DNA of 64,000 nucleotides from Buxus sempervirens (GCA_947561395.2 OX387185.1:38730213-38794212); one strand, 5' to 3'; shown: positions 22,501-35,787, counted from the stretch's first letter. Notes: a model not told the origin generated them from the sequence alone. Numbers and translations: made by a program.

Positions 22501-24780
22501 TAGGTAGTGTTTAACAGGGCGCCCACCTCTGAGGTGAGCGCCGGTGAGCGCGAGGTGAGCGGATACCCCCTGTGATTTTCATTTCTCTGTTATTTCGAGA
22601 TCTACATGACTGGCCGGTTTGTGTACCTCTGTAATTGTTCTACTACCCTCCAGATACTCCCAGAAAACTTCCCAACCATATTTGGAATTAATCTAAACAC
22701 TTTCATTTTTAAATATAAAACTCAATCCGGAGACTCTGTTCAAGTAATTTCCTGAAACCCAGAAAAACCAACAAACTCATACCATCACTTAATATATAAA
22801 CCATGCATCAGAATAAGCTCGAGAGAAACATAAAACACAAAACCCAGTTGTAAAACCGTGCTACTCACTTGAAATCGCTTATTCCGGAATACCCAGAACC
22901 TCGGCCGATCACCACTTCGGCCACGCACGCAAAGGAAAATCTCTCCAAACCAAACTTCTCAAGCAGTGAGAGTTAACCCACTGAACTTCAACTCCGAACT
23001 CCTTCTTTTAGCCCTTGCGATTTCTGGTCCTTCACGAACAGAAACCCTAGTCGCCACTCCAGCCGAAATCGCTAGTTCTCCTGATATCCAGACTAACGAA
23101 AATGTTTCCGAAATTATGATAAGCGTATTCTCTTAACCCCAAACCCTACTTTCCATTTTTAGTACACTTACCTCATACATACGCCGCTCGAATACTCTCC
23201 CATTTCCTTGATCCTATGCATGCTCGCCCACCGGAGATACTACATGTTCCGCATCTATTTACATTAATAATCATATAACTATACTTTAATAGTAACAATG
23301 ATAATACTACGATTTTTCGGAAAAATGGCTATATAACGCCTGTACATACGAGTATGGGCTAAGCCCTCAAACCACAAAATAACCTGATAAACACAGTTTA
23401 TACATCAGAATAAATAACTAAATAAATAAATAAATAACTCACAAAAATCAGGGTCTTACACCCCTTGGCATTACAGCCATCAACACATTTCTTTTCAAAT
23501 AACCAAACATTGTTTTCCAAAACCAATATTGAACACAATTTAGGATTAAACTAATTTCATGCTTGGAGAAGACCAACACCAAATATCCACAATTGGTTTG
23601 CAATTGCTGTCTACTCTGCAGATCTGATTCTAACTTGTTAATTAAATGCTAAACCAGATCTAATCTATAACTAATGGGTATTCATACTATATATTACTAG
23701 AAAGATCTGTGAGTCTAGTTTCTAACGCAACAAACGGTGTGAAATTTGAAGTTTCCTACATAAAGTTATAGCCGGTTTACTACAGGTGGACAAAATAGCC
23801 GGTTTACTACAAGTGGACAAAATAGCCCGTTTCCACTGTCATTGGAAAACTGGAATCAAAGACACATATATTATAACATCCAAGCATTTTTAATATATTC
23901 AACTTTCATTGAAAACAGGAATAAAGTCTTTCTTCAGAGCAATGCACCATAACCGACAAACAACAACGAATTACACAACAAAAACCCTAAACTATAACTT
24001 ATAAGCACTAACAACTCGCTCACCATTCAAACATAATCAATCCCCTGCTCTAAAACAAAATAAAACCCAAAACAACAGCTAAACCATCTGATCCCCACCA
24101 AAACAGCAAAAAAATTTTTGACAACAAGCCAAACGTGAATTGAGGCTACGATCAACCTAGAAACAAGTAAAAAGCAGCAAATACTTTGAACTTTCAACTT
24201 ATATTTTGTGAAATCCGAAGAAGTAATTCAGATAATCTGGCGATAATCTCACCCGAAACCAAACAGCAAACGATCGAACAGAAAAGAATGCTACTTACCT
24301 GAAATCGAGCAATCCACATGCCCAAAACAGAACCCCTTTTCTCCTCTTCTTCCCTTCTTCTCCTCCCTTTTTCCTTTCCTCTACATTTTTTTTCTCTTCT
24401 AACCCTCACGAAAGTGACCTAACAATAAAACCCCATTTTCCTCTTCCTCTCTTCTCCCTTTTCTCCTCTCCTCTTCTCTTCTCCTTCTCCTCCTTCCTTT
24501 CTCTGCGATTTCCCCTTTTTTTTTCTTCTAACCCTAACGCATATCCTAGATGAAAGAACCTACAGGTTCTTTCATCTCAAATAATCGTATATTTATTTAT
24601 TTATTTTTTCATTTCATTAAACAATTGAACCGGTTCAATAAAATGAACTGGCCTCATTAAACCATTAACCTAACCAACCCACTCAAATCAATTGGCTTAA
24701 CTGAATTTTAATCCTCTATTTGTTCTTACTTAATATATTTAATCTTAATTAAAATTTTATCAAAATTCCAGGGTCTTATA
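19530..24780 (-). mobile_element. LTR fossil B: solo LTR, family 1, with LTR C nested
   Basis: The ends are TGTAGCACCCCG and AGGGTCTTATA, with a perfect GATGT duplication (19525-19529, 24781-24785). Minus orientation is shown by the conserved GAGATTACC...CAGTAAGTAGC (about 20020-20050). Without LTR C it is about 2.8 kb, with no protein region recognised. Its short-word cassettes are at 20280-20850 and 23765-23835. It is older than C. Confidence 0.7.
20988..23460 (-). mobile_element. LTR fossil C: solo LTR, family 1, inside LTR B
   Basis: The element runs from TGTAACGCCCCGGATCC to CAGGGTCTTACA with a perfect CCCCT duplication (20983-20987, 23461-23465). The conserved GAGATACGAATATCTCAGCG (about 21335) shows minus orientation. 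Its cassettes are GGCCTACTCAGGGTTTC repeats (21578-21700) and GGTGAGCGCGAG-type repeats (22315-22560). No internal retroelement genes were seen. It is younger than B. Confidence 0.8.
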
Positions 24781-24892
24781 GATGTAGTAACCTGTTCATA
24801 TTCGGGTCAACTCGAATCTAGCCCGATGATGATCCGTTTAACCTGATAATGACTCACTTAACCCAATAATGATCCGTTTAACCTTATAATGA

Positions 24893-27186
24893 TGTAGACA
24901 CCCCAAATTGCACAAACAATCATCAAAAATCATTATCTCCTTGAAAGCCAGCACAGAAATTGAAGAAAATGAATTTTCACCTGTATCCGGTAACTCAAGC
25001 CGGATACAAGTAGGCCTCTTTGTATCCGGTGACAAATACCGGATACAAGCAATCCTTAGTGTATCCGGTATTATATACCGGATACCTTAAGGCCCTTGTG
25101 TATCCGGCCTGATATACCGGATACACAAGTTTTGCTCAAAATTAGGGTTTTCCGAGAGCTTTTCACTTTTACCATCATATCCCTCATTAAATGAGGGGAA
25201 ATCTCGGAAATAGCCTTAGGGTTAAGGTTGATTGGCTATAGACAATATGTTGTGTCTACCATTCTCACCAACCCTAACCCTAACCTTTGCCTATAAATAG
25301 GAGGCTCCTCCTTAAGCAAATGGCAACCAACTCTTGTTTTGAATTCTCGCAAAGAAGAACTCCAAGAGAAGAAGGAAATCGCTGCGGGAGTGCTTCCAGA
25401 ATCCAGGTAAGCCTCAAACTTTTCTTTTATTTTCTGTATTTACATTCCTAGATCTAGATCTCTTCTTCTACCTTTCTGTAGTGTAAAGCCTTCTTTGTGT
25501 GTAAAAATCCTTCTCCGGCTCAAAGTATCTCGAGACTCCCCCTAGCCGTAAAACGTGGAGGCGGGATCTAGGAGAAACGAGACTGGGGATTGACCCTAGT
25601 GCTAGAACCCATGTAGCATAAAGCCTTTTGATTGATTGTAAACCGTTTCATATTCAAAGTACCCTTGATTATCTTGAAGAACCGTGTTTAACGGGGAGAG
25701 AGAACAGAGGGAAACGATAATGGAACGGAACCCTAGGCTATGTTAGAACCTCATTTTGATGAAGATATATGCATGCTATGTTGTTCTATTGATCTTGTAT
25801 GTTTTTTCAAGCTTGCACATACATAGCACTTTTTTGGCGGATAGGCTCACATTTGGGGATTTATTACATTCATTGTGATAAATCTCCAATAAATGGCCTC
25901 AATCAAATTCTGGAATGTTTTAAATGTTTTTCAAAGGTTTTGGATTCATCTCACACGAATCTCATACACTTGATCACAGTTTTGAGTTGGTTTTACTCAA
26001 AAAGGGCCTAACTGGACAGCACCTGTACCCTTACTTCGGACGCTCATAACTTCATCGTCCGGATGAATTTTGGAGCGATTCTAGAACCATGGGAAAGGTG
26101 AGGCTGTCTAGTTTATGTCCACCAAATTTCATAAATTTCTATTGAACGGATTTTTGACACCTCTCTGTCGAAGTTGAGTGGACAGTTCAGGTTCAAATAC
26201 AGAACTTGTCACTTCGACGGACCACCATGTGTTCGAGTGATTTTTGTTTCTGAGCACTCCTTTATGAGTCTATTTTCAAATCCAGTTGGTTTCATAATTT
26301 TTGGATTCCATTTGAATTATTGGTAGCCGATTTACTCAGAACTGCTCAATGGCATTTTTCTGGGTAAATCTGTGATCTTCGGGGCCTGTTCGGGAGATCA
26401 CCCAAGGCACATCCAAAGGGATTTTTGTATGAGGCTAGTTTCTTTTGAAAGATGGCCATACAGACTTCAATCACACCAAATTTCGTGGATTTTTATGGAG
26501 TGGATTTTTCTACGCAATTTCCCAAAGTTGCCCATTCATCACTTTTAAAAATCCCCAGCAGCAACTTCAAAAGAGCATAACTCCTAGGATTTTTATCGGA
26601 ATGAAGTGAAATTTTGCATGAGACTCTTATTTACTGTAATCTTTCAAATGGATTTGGTTTGATTTAATTTAAAATTGTATTTGAATGATTTCAAGACAAA
26701 TGGTATTACTTTTCACCAAATTTTCCGGATTTGATTCAACTTGGTTTTTTGAGTAACTTGTGCTTTGAGTTCCATCTTTTGAGATATTCCAGAAATGATA
26801 TTGACATAAGAGAGGATCTAGAATCCATTTAGATCTTCATGTGAAAATATCATAAATTGGTCTTTTTTCAAGGTTTTTTATGATTTTAGCAAGCTTTCTA
26901 TTTTTGCATGAACATACACTTGGCAACCACTTTGTGTGGATGAATGGGGGTGCCTAAAACCTTCCCACGTTCATAATCTAATCCCCTTACCCATCTCTGG
27001 ATTTGATTTTCAAGTAGGGTTATTTTTACCTTAGAATTGGCATTTTTGCACTTTTTAATGATTTTGAACATTTTGGTGTCCATTCTCACCTCAAAATTAT
27101 GAATGGTGGCGACTCTCCCACTTTTATTTTGAGCCCCGTGTGTTGACGGAGGGATGATCATTCCGGTGATTTTTCCATGTCTCACA
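24893..27186 (+). mobile_element. LTR fossil H: solo LTR, Ty3/gypsy-like (family 2)
   Basis: The element runs from TGTAGACACCCC to CATGTCTCACA with a perfect AATGA duplication (24888-24892, 27187-27191). A TATA box (TATAAAT, 25292-25298) points to plus-strand transcription. The GGTGGCGACTCTCCC word near the 3' end (about 27105) resembles the GGCGACTC motif near Tat/Ogre-type LTR ends (from memory). It landed in the tandem array of the PIF/Harbinger copy 2. Confidence 0.7.
25025..25135. repeat. Short palindromic repeats in LTR H
   Basis: About five copies of a GTATCCGG...CCGGATAC module occur from 24980 to 25130, each able to form a small stem. They lie in the first 240 bp of the LTR, upstream of its TATA box. 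Confidence 0.7.
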
Positions 27187-27278
27187 AATGACCCGCTTAA
27201 CCCCATAATGATTTGTTTAACCCGATAATGGCCCATTTAACCCGATAATGACCCTTTTAACCCGATAATGATCTATTT

Positions 27279-29777
27279 TGTAAAATCCCATATTTTAGTA
27301 ATAAATAAATCAATAGACTAATTGGTTAATAATATGCAGGAGATGAAATTTTGGTTCAACCGAGAGGAAATCAAGATGAACCGGGGATGATAGGAGACTT
27401 TATATAAGGTGAGCTCCTGATTATTGACCAAATATAATTTTAATATAATAATTATTTGTGCTATGATATTCTTCGTAAGAATTGATTTAAGAATTAATTA
27501 AAAGTATAAGAATCAATAAAAAGAGTTGGTCACCCTAAGGAAGTGGGTTGACCCAAAGAATTTGTTTGGTTTAAGGATTAGTTGGGTTTAATGGTTTGGC
27601 TTGAAGAAGGAGGGCAAATAAGTAATAGGGAACAAATTAATAAACAAAACCTAATTATGCATGGACAACTCACGTTCAAACCCAAAGAAGAGCAGTCGTC
27701 CACTTTAGGTGTTATTCTCCTATTCTTCTCTTAGCTTTTTGTGATCAAACCTAACCCTAAAACAACCTGTTGGAGCCGACTTAAAGAAGGAAAGAAGAGG
27801 ATTTTCGTGCACAAAAACTCAGGTAAGAGCAAACTAAAGAGAAGCTCTGTTTTGGGAAGATAAACTTGTTGTTAAATCTCTAAAAGTGATGATTTTCTTA
27901 ACCCAGAAGTGATCGAGGCTTGCTGGGCACGTTTGGCATTCTTATGAGTGATCTAGCATTGCTTTAGGAAGGATTTAAGTTCTTAGAACCAGGTAAGTAG
28001 TCCCTTGACACTTGTATAAAATTCAAATTCGTGTTTGGACGATATACATGGTTATTTGGTGTTTTGATGCGTTGTTTTTGTTATTTATGATGTTTTAATT
28101 GTTGGGAATTGTTCTAGCATGTTTATAAAGTATTTTAGAATGATTTGGAATGGTTTTGATGCATTGAATATTGAGTTGTGGAATTTTTATTGAATTTCGC
28201 AAAGTTACGGATTTTTCATGTATCGGGCCGCCTGAGCAATCGCTCGAGTGCCCTATGTATATATTCAAAACCCGAGAGCAATTTTACCCACATTGAACTG
28301 TCGCTAGAACAGTCACTCGAGCGACCTATCGAGCGACCTCCCCTGAAACAACCTATTTTGTAAGGTCAATCGAGCGCCCTTGACCGCTCGAGCAACCAGT
28401 CTGTCAGATTTTGGAAATTGACTTTTCAACATAGTTTTTCACCACGAAAGTGTTTTTATCCAATGTTAACCTATGTACAATCAAGATTGGGGTATTTGGG
28501 AAGTGTTTGCACTGGCGGATGTTTAAAATTCATTTTTATAAAGATTTTGGGTAGATGTTTCTAAAGAGGCACTTTTACTTGATTCCATTGTTCTAAAAGA
28601 TTTTTCTTTTAACCAAGGTTGGTTTTGTGAGTTCATACACCAGTATTTGGGTGATATGAAGGTATTTTGTGCATCGATGGAGTCGATACACATTTGGAAC
28701 ATATTGGCCCATTGAAACCTGGAGTTTTGGACATATGACTTGGTGCATTTTGTTTTGGTTTTGGGTCACTGGTGTGACAAGGCTGGTGCTTGATTTATTG
28801 TTTCTTGCATGAGCGGATTTGGTGATACAGATATAGTTCTATATTTGGTGGGTGTTATTGAGAAGTATGTGCATTACCCTGGTTGTTTTTTCTTACTGTT
28901 GAGTGGGCTTAGCAGTTATATGGATCCATAGAATAGCTAGTAAGTGAAATGTGTATTAAAGAGGTTTGAATTTTTTGTGTCTAAGGCATTCCATCATCTC
29001 GAGGATGGTACCGCTCCTGGATTGGTCGGTCACTATGTTACCCACTCCTGGATTGGTTGGGCTGTACATGCTAACTCATAGTTGGGTTCTTCTGTTGGTG
29101 TTGAATAGCTAGACTGCAAGGCGGGTGGTCCATGGTAATTCAGTTAGGTAGCATATTGGCACATGTTTACTCTTTTTTCTGATATACTATTTCATGAGTC
29201 CTATGAGGTGAACAAATTGTATTTCATTGTTGTCTTGAAATCTTATTGTGATTATTCGGATTAAGCGTTGTATATTTTATTATGGTCAACTATTTACATG
29301 ACTGCTTACTGAGATGTTGTTTCTCACATTATTGTTTTATCAGTTTTGTTTTCAGATATTCCTGGAGATGACGTCGCTGGGGTAGAGACTCCGGGGGATT
29401 ACTGTGATTACCAGGAAGAAGACTATTTCATTCCTGTGTAGGTCCAAGAGGACATGGAGAGATTTAGATTTATTTTCTTAGGAATTAACTTTAGTATTTT
29501 ATTTGAGGATTTGATGTTATTTGAAGGATTATTAGTATCTTTATTCCACACCCTTGGTGGATGTTATTTAGTGAACCCTTTCCAAACTTTATAGATGAAA
29601 TGATAATAGATTATTTTGGTGGTTTAATTCCGCGCTTTCTAAAATATGTTTATATTTCTGCACTCTGATATAATAAATGAAATTGTTTAAGTCTAGAATA
29701 GTTGTTTTGGACCATTTTCCCTAATGAACCAGATTTCAGTTTATGTGTTTAAATAAACCTGGATCCGGGGCGTTACA
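27279..29777 (+). mobile_element. LTR fossil D: solo LTR, family 1
   Basis: The element runs from TGTAAAATCCC to GGATCCGGGGCGTTACA with the duplication TATTT/TGTTT (27274-27278, 29778-29782). The conserved TTACTGAGATGTTG...CTCAC...GTTTTCAG is at 29307-29355. No protein region was recognised. It landed in the tandem array of PIF/Harbinger copy 2, 92 bp from LTR H. Confidence 0.75.
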
Positions 29778-30476
29778 TGTTTAACCTGATAATGACCCTT
29801 TTAACCCGATAATGACCCATTTAACCCGATAATGACCCGTTTAAACCTAAATTGTATCACTAATCCATGTTATTTTCTATTGTGTATTTTTATAATTAAA
29901 AAATAAAAAATATATTAATCAGGTTGGTGGGTTGAACCCGATTATTGGTGAGTTGGGTTTGGTTTTGGGTTTTCCCAGTCCAATTATTGCTTAACCCGTT
30001 AGAATATACGTCTAGTATATATTTAAGTAGAATGCATCAACTGTTTACAATAGTATTATATGATAGCATAAAAGCAATTTATATACTACTATAGTTACCA
30101 AACATGCTTTTTTGTTCCTTAGCAGCAAAGCAAAAGTTTACCAAACAGCTTTTGCTTCAACAAAAAAATCTTCTGAAAAGCAGAAAATTACTTTTTTGCT
30201 TTCTTGCTTTTGAAAGCAAGAAAGCAAAAGTGTTATCAAACGGAGCCTTTATCTGCAATAAATTTCAGATGGTTTCTTTCGCCCACATTCTTAGAGAAGG
30301 GAACCGGGTGGCAAATGCATTAGCTTGCTTTGTGATAGACAATTTTTCTTGTATATGGCTTCGATCTCCCTCTCCTTGTATTCTTCCTGCTTTGTTGAAT
30401 GATACCTAGGGTGTCCCCTTTACTCGTTTCAAGTAGTAATATATTGGTTATTTGTCTTCCAAAAAAAACAAAAAAA

Positions 30477-30760
30477 GACTTGTACAACTATAAAGCAGTT
30501 TGTACCACTCAATCAAATGACTTGTACAATATTATGTATTAACTTGTATGCTTATAGAGAGACTTATACCTTTTTACCAAATGACTTGTACAATACTATA
30601 TATTTCCTTGTACGATTCAATTAAATGACTTGTACCTTATATCAATTGACTTAAACAACATTATGTACTAACTTGTATGCTTATAGAGAGGCTTATACCT
30701 TTCTATTAAATGACTTATACAATATTATACACCGACTTGTACATTTATAGGGTGACCTGT
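30477..30760 (+). repeat. Foldback arm, tandem 'acttgta' array, left part
   Basis: An imperfect array with a unit near 150 bp built of 20-25-bp sub-units such as CAAATGACTTGTACAAT and AACTTGTATGCCTATAGAG. It continues the piece at 18823-18898 and resumes after LTR E. Confidence 0.8.
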
Positions 30761-33700
30761 TGTAACGCCCCGAACCCGGGTCAGTGCAAAACCGGCACCC
30801 AACCCGAATCCGGTTCGCTACTGTAACAACCCGAGTTCGGTTCAACAACCAAACCCGAGGTGTTACCACGAAGTCGGGGTCAGAATCAAACTAAGATTAA
30901 CATGGAATTTTTTTTATTTTAAAATTAATTAACTATATCAGAGTTATGGTAGGAAATAAAACAATTCTTTATTCAATTCAATATCAAATGCAATTACAAG
31001 GAAGTATATATATTCATGAATGTGATCTAAATTACATTTACAATTCTACCCATCAAATAAAACCCCATCTTCACGATCTCTCCAAGCAAACCTGAAAAAT
31101 AGGTGAAAACAGAGTGAGATTTACATCTCAGAAAATAGCAAGTGCATGCAATAAAAACAGTCTAATTTTAAACAAATAGTCATGAGGTATGCGATTAATC
31201 AACAATAAGGCGATAAATTCAAATTAACAAAGGCAATTCCAAATAAAGCGATAAAACATGTATTCATACATAAAATACCAGCAAAAAATGTTATCGATAA
31301 ATAAAACCGACGAAAATGATAAACACGTGTCACTGCAGAACTCACAAAGATGATAAGTTTTTGCGATGACACTCAACCAAATGCTATACCACCGTACGAC
31401 TTAAGGGCAAAGCTACTAAGACATTCAAACCCGAGACATCTCCTTAGATAAGAGCCGTAGTCATCGACTTATTGCGCACGAACTCAACAGAGTTGGCATG
31501 TACCACCAGCATACAACACTGAACTCAATACATGGAGATGACCGCTTATCCACATATACAGGAATCACCAGCGAGGCTCGAAATGACCCTACAGACACGG
31601 GACCTTCCAGAGCAAACTAATTTGCAAAGGAAGCGCGTTCGCACTAGGGAGTAACTCAGCCCAAAAGAAATACCACTTAGCTATCTAGCCAAAACTATGG
31701 ATCCATATACAGCTAAGCCCAGTGACACAAACCACGATAAAACAACATACGGGAGGACACGCTACTGTAGGAGGCATACACACCTTTACCGTAAAAATTA
31801 CACATCTTTACGTAGAGGATTACGCATCTCTACAACAGAGGATTACCCATCTTTGCCGTAAAAACTAATATCAACTCAACTACAGGAAGCAGTATCACTC
31901 AACCGTAAAAGAAAAGCGATTAAACATCATACCACAATCCAATCCACACCAATTATCATGTTATTAACCAAAATATCCAATTCCAAGAAAAAACCATTAT
32001 TCAGTCCTTATCAACTCAAAATAAAGCCTTCTTGCGGGATAACATATGCAATTTCTCAATCATATTCAAAATAAAACTCATGAATTATAAATTCAATAAA
32101 AATCAGAGTTAATGTAATTTCTAGAAAATCAGTATTCACATTTTAAAGCACAAACACCAGTACTTCATGACTTTCCTAAAGTTTCCATATTCATTCCCTT
32201 ATTATATTCCAAGTTTCCATGACTAATACCTAGGATAACCACTAATCCAATTTTCTATATTTTTAATTTCTAGCACATTCCATAAACCTAAAATATAATT
32301 TAGAAGATGATTTTAACCCATAATACAAGCTACTATTATTTCTATCATTATTCCCTATAATCTAGTCCTTTTCATACACTATCCTACCATTATGACTTCC
32401 AATTAATTGGTTATTTACCAAATATAATTTTATAAATTTCTATACCTCAATTAGGCCCTTATAACTATGTTTGGATGATTAACTTACTAGAAAAATTTTT
32501 AGAAGTTTATTTGGATTACAAAAATCCCCAATTTTTGACTTTTCTGCACAGAGCGCCTACCCCTGGCAAACTAGGCGATCCTGGGAGCCTCTAAGCGCTA
32601 GTTCAATTCCGGCTGTAAATTTCCCAGATTTACCAAGTTTGGATTTTTGTGCTTTGCCTTTGAGTTTCATTAGTCTAAATTAATCCCCTAACATTCTAAA
32701 TCATACCTAAAGCCCTCTAGATTAATTAATGGCAATTAAATACCATCCCATGATTATTCCATGTAAACTCTTTTCTGGCTAATCAAATCATTCGATTCCA
32801 TGTAAACTCTTTTCCGGCTAATCAAATCAACCCATATTAAATCATAGAAATCAAAACCATGCAATTCCTCCAATTTTCATGGGTTTCTACTTGCCTTATA
32901 CGCCAAATCCATCTTCTTTCCAGAGTTTCTAAATCTGGGCCGAACTTCTGCTCCCATTTGCACCAAGTTAGAGTTCTCCAATTCCAATCTCCACCGTTCA
33001 CATTGTAGACCCATCAGTAGACCCATCAGTCATGACCCAAACCTTCAAATTTGAGGTTGATCCACCGTTCGGATTTTCTCCGACCACGATTTGATGGAGA
33101 CTGGTCGGACATCTGCAGCAGCCTTCTTCATCCTTTCTTCCCTCTCTTTTCTCTCATTATTTAATTCACGAAAATTCTCTCTCCTCACCCATTTCTTCTC
33201 TTTTTATACTAGGTTTTAAAAGTCCTAAACTAACCCTAATAGGCTCCTTTAATTGAGCTAACCCTAAGGTAGTCTAATTAAAGTCTAACACCTTATAATT
33301 AATTCCTACTTTTTCTCCACTTTCTATTTTTATACTAATATAATACTAATTTAATTTATCACAATCTGACTCCCTTATTTTAACTAAATTTCGTGCATAA
33401 CACCTATTTAATTCCTAAATATCATCTAAAACCCATTTAAGTTACTTTTTCTCCCAATTAAGACCTGAAATTACCTAATTACCCTTTTTCCTCTTTTTAT
33501 GCTTTAATTATTGCTATTTAATTTTAATCTTAACTTAGTAACTTATTTCCTTCTATTTTCTAACTCTAATTATTACTTAAGGACTTATTCCATATATTAC
33601 CATTTCTAAAAATTACCAAAATACCCTTTTACCCTTCTAGGTTAACTTCCTTGGAAATTCTCCTTTATTTACAAATTTTTATTTATTTGAATTTCTAATC

Positions 33701-33785
33701 CTCTAAATTTTCACTTTTTATTTTAATTATAACTTAACTCATATTTTAGTTATTTATTTATTATGTGAAAATTTGAGGTCTTCCA
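30761..33785 (-). mobile_element. LTR fossil E: solo LTR, family 1
   Basis: The element runs from TGTAACGCCCCGAACCC to GAGGTCTTCCA with the duplication CCTGT/CCTAT (30756-30760, 33786-33790). The conserved GAGTGAGATTTACATCTC (about 31110-31128) gives minus orientation. Repeat cassettes lie at about 31400-31920 and 32550-32620. It sits inside the foldback arm. No retroelement protein region was recognised. Confidence 0.7.
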
Positions 33786-34380
33786 CCTATACCATTCAAT
33801 CAAATTATTCGTACATTCTATCAATTGACTTGTATAATATTATATACAAACTTGTATGCCTATAGAGACTTATATCTCTCTATCAAATAACGTACAATAC
33901 TATGTACTAACTTGTACAACTATACGGCGACTTGTACCACTCAACCAAATGACTTGTACCTTCTGCCAATTGATTTGTATAAAATTATATACTAACTTGT
34001 ATGCCTATAGAGAAACTTATACTTCTCGATAAAATGACTTTCATAATATAATGCAACAACTTGTACGGATATAGAGCGACTTGTACCAATCAATCAAATG
34101 ATATGTAACTTTTATTGATTGACTTGTACAACTATGTGTACTAAGTTGTACTCTTATACAGATACTTATACCTGTAACTTGTACAATACAATGTACCCAC
34201 TTGTATAGCTATAGGTTAACTTGCATCACTCAATCAAATAACTTGTACCTTCTATCAATTTATTTGTATAACACTGTATACTAACTTGCATGCCTATAGA
34301 GATACTGATACCTTTCTATCGAATATATCTACCTTTAATACGATTTTTAAAATTTTATCAATTGACATGTAGATAGTAAA
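33786..34380 (+). repeat. Foldback arm, tandem 'acttgta' array, continuation
   Basis: Same unit as 30477-30760: ACTTGTATGCCTATAGAG and CACTCAATCAAATGACTTGT recur about four times. No protein-coding character. Confidence 0.8.
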
Positions 34381-34389
34381 GAGATGGAG

Positions 34390-35007
34390 TAGAGCTGTAA
34401 ACCTAACCCTGACCACTTGAAGCTCGCCCAACCGAACCCGAATAAGAGCAAAAAATAAGCATTGAGTTTAGGGTTGTGTTTGGGCTGGGCTTCATTTATA
34501 GCCTAAAGTTGAGTTTGGGTTAGGTCAAGGTTCATGCATACAACCCAAAATAGCCTTGAAGTTGAGTTGAAATTTTCACACTCTCACATATATGCTACAA
34601 TGAATATGATATTTGGATGCACATCCTCAATAAAAAAGATTGTGCAACCTCAAATACAAGAAGCATGTGACTGGCTCATTATATTTAAAATAATTTTTTA
34701 AGAAATAAATTAATAAGTTTTTTTTTCTAAATTCAAGAGACCAATTAAGAGGTCGTTGTACATTAATAGATGATTTCAATTAATGATATTCCAACATTCG
34801 CATTCATATTAAAAAACAAAAGAAATATTAAAAATTTTGCATTTTGTTTGGGCCAACCCAAACTCAAATAATAATGTTTGGGTTGGGTTTGGATTTATGA
34901 GTTTGGGTCAGAGCGGGGCAATGGCGAGTTTAGGCTAGTGAATCTCAGACTAGATTGAGGCCAAACTTAACATAAAAAAAACCCAACCCACCCTACTTAG
35001 AGCTCTA
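34390..35007. mobile_element. Non-autonomous hAT-like element 1
   Basis: The ends are TAGAGCTGTAAACC and, in reverse from the right, TAGAGCTCTAAGTAGGG. The flanking 8-mers AGATGGAG (34382-34389) and GGAAGGAG (35008-35015) agree at six of eight positions. The interior is rich in GGGTTTGGGTT-like words and has no coding capacity. Confidence 0.6.
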
Positions 35008-35552
35008 GGAAGGAGTAAGGGAGGGGAGGGGGAGAGAAAAAGATGGGGAGCAGGAGGGAGAGGATGGAGAGAGAGAGAGAGATGGGGGATTTTACAAGTC
35101 CCCTTCCTCCCCTCTTTTTCTTTCTCTCCCTTGTGGCTCCCCATCTTTTTCTCTTCTCCCTCTCCCCTAGGGTTGCTAATCGGGCTAGGGTGGCACGTGC
35201 CATAGTAGGCTCTAGGCCCTACAAAGCACGACCAGCCAGGCAGGATGACCTAGTGGGCCACAGCCCGCAAAGCACACGTGCTTGCCGTTGGGGCCCGTTG
35301 TGCCAGTACGCGCAGTCATGCCTTGCTTTTTTGTGGGGTTTTCCACCTTTTTACCCCCAACAAATATATAATAGCCATATTAGGGAGATATACTTATACT
35401 TATAATTGAATATAAATGACCATTTCTACCCTTCTAACAGCCAAACAACAGTCATATTTGAGAGTAGAAGTGGTAAAAAGCCACTTTTGGTTTTCCATAA
35501 ATAGGCCTAACCCATCCCACTCCAAACCACACCAATCTTCTCATCTCATCTT

Positions 35553-35647
35553 AGAGTCTTGTTTAGAGATTTTGCCAATGGCCGATAGAGTGCTCACATT
35601 GAGGTGTCCCCAAGCCCGATCGTTGGCAAATCTCTGAACAAGACTCT
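35553..35647. repeat. Hairpin 1 (95 bp) in hAT-like element 2
   Basis: The arm AGAGTCTTGTTTAGAGATTT (start 35553) pairs with its complement ending at 35647, continuing through TTGCCAA. There is one mismatch and one single-base bulge over about 27 bp, then weaker pairing inward. The size is that of a pre-miRNA or small-RNA hairpin; transcription is unknown. Confidence 0.7.
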
Positions 35648-35688
35648 ACAAAGTCATCATTTTTTTTTCTTTCTTCATTTTCTTTTGT

Positions 35689-35787
35689 CCTAGTAATAGG
35701 TTCTATCCTCAAAATGGTTCTTCAATAAGGAGCCTTCAAACTCTATTTAGACGTGAGCCATTTTGAAGATAGATCCTGATTACTAGG
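35689..35787. repeat. Hairpin 2 (99 bp) in hAT-like element 2
   Basis: The arms CCTAGTAATAGGTTCTATCC...AAAATGG and their complement ending at 35787 pair over about 33 bp, with three mismatches and one indel. Confidence 0.7.

Larger units (their letters stand above)
19308..30247. mobile_element. Non-autonomous PIF/Harbinger-like element, copy 2, inflated by LTR insertions
   Basis: The ends GGTACCGTTTGGTAACGC and, from the right, GGCTCCGTTTGATAAC match copy 1 (8201-9147), as do the subterminal parts and the 20-bp tandem array. Without the three LTRs landed in it (B with nested C, then H, then D) it would be about 0.9 kb, like copy 1. Flanking TCT/TTT is a decayed 3-bp duplication at best. It sits inside the RNase H region of the LINE. 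Confidence 0.65.
18899..30476 (+). mobile_element. L1-type LINE 3' end with RNase H domain, split by a PIF/Harbinger element
   Basis: The left half (19029-19307) reads ISFDGA, then TVGGVVRDQFGGFLAGFALM, EGLNLAVALNMSHVILEGDS and GILQEVKS. The right half (30248-30409) reads ICNKFQMVSFAHILREGNRV, then ANALACF. This is a plant LINE RNase H with the Asp, Glu and Asp positions of its active site recognisable. The last motif has Asn where Asp-Ala-Leu-Ala is usual. Two stops lie near the start. The tail is an A-rich run (30461-30476). Flanks ACTTGTATAGCTAT (18885-18898) and ACTTGTACAACTAT (30478-30491) are a plausible target duplication inside the foldback array. Confidence 0.7.

Noticed and set aside
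25265-25285. ACCCTAACCCTAACC run in LTR H considered telomeric
   Set aside because: Only two to three units, inside an LTR; chance or promoter-like element.
35043-35405. 120-codon Arg/Glu-rich frame
   Set aside because: Crosses a GA/CT-rich low-complexity stretch and a hAT end; no coding signal.
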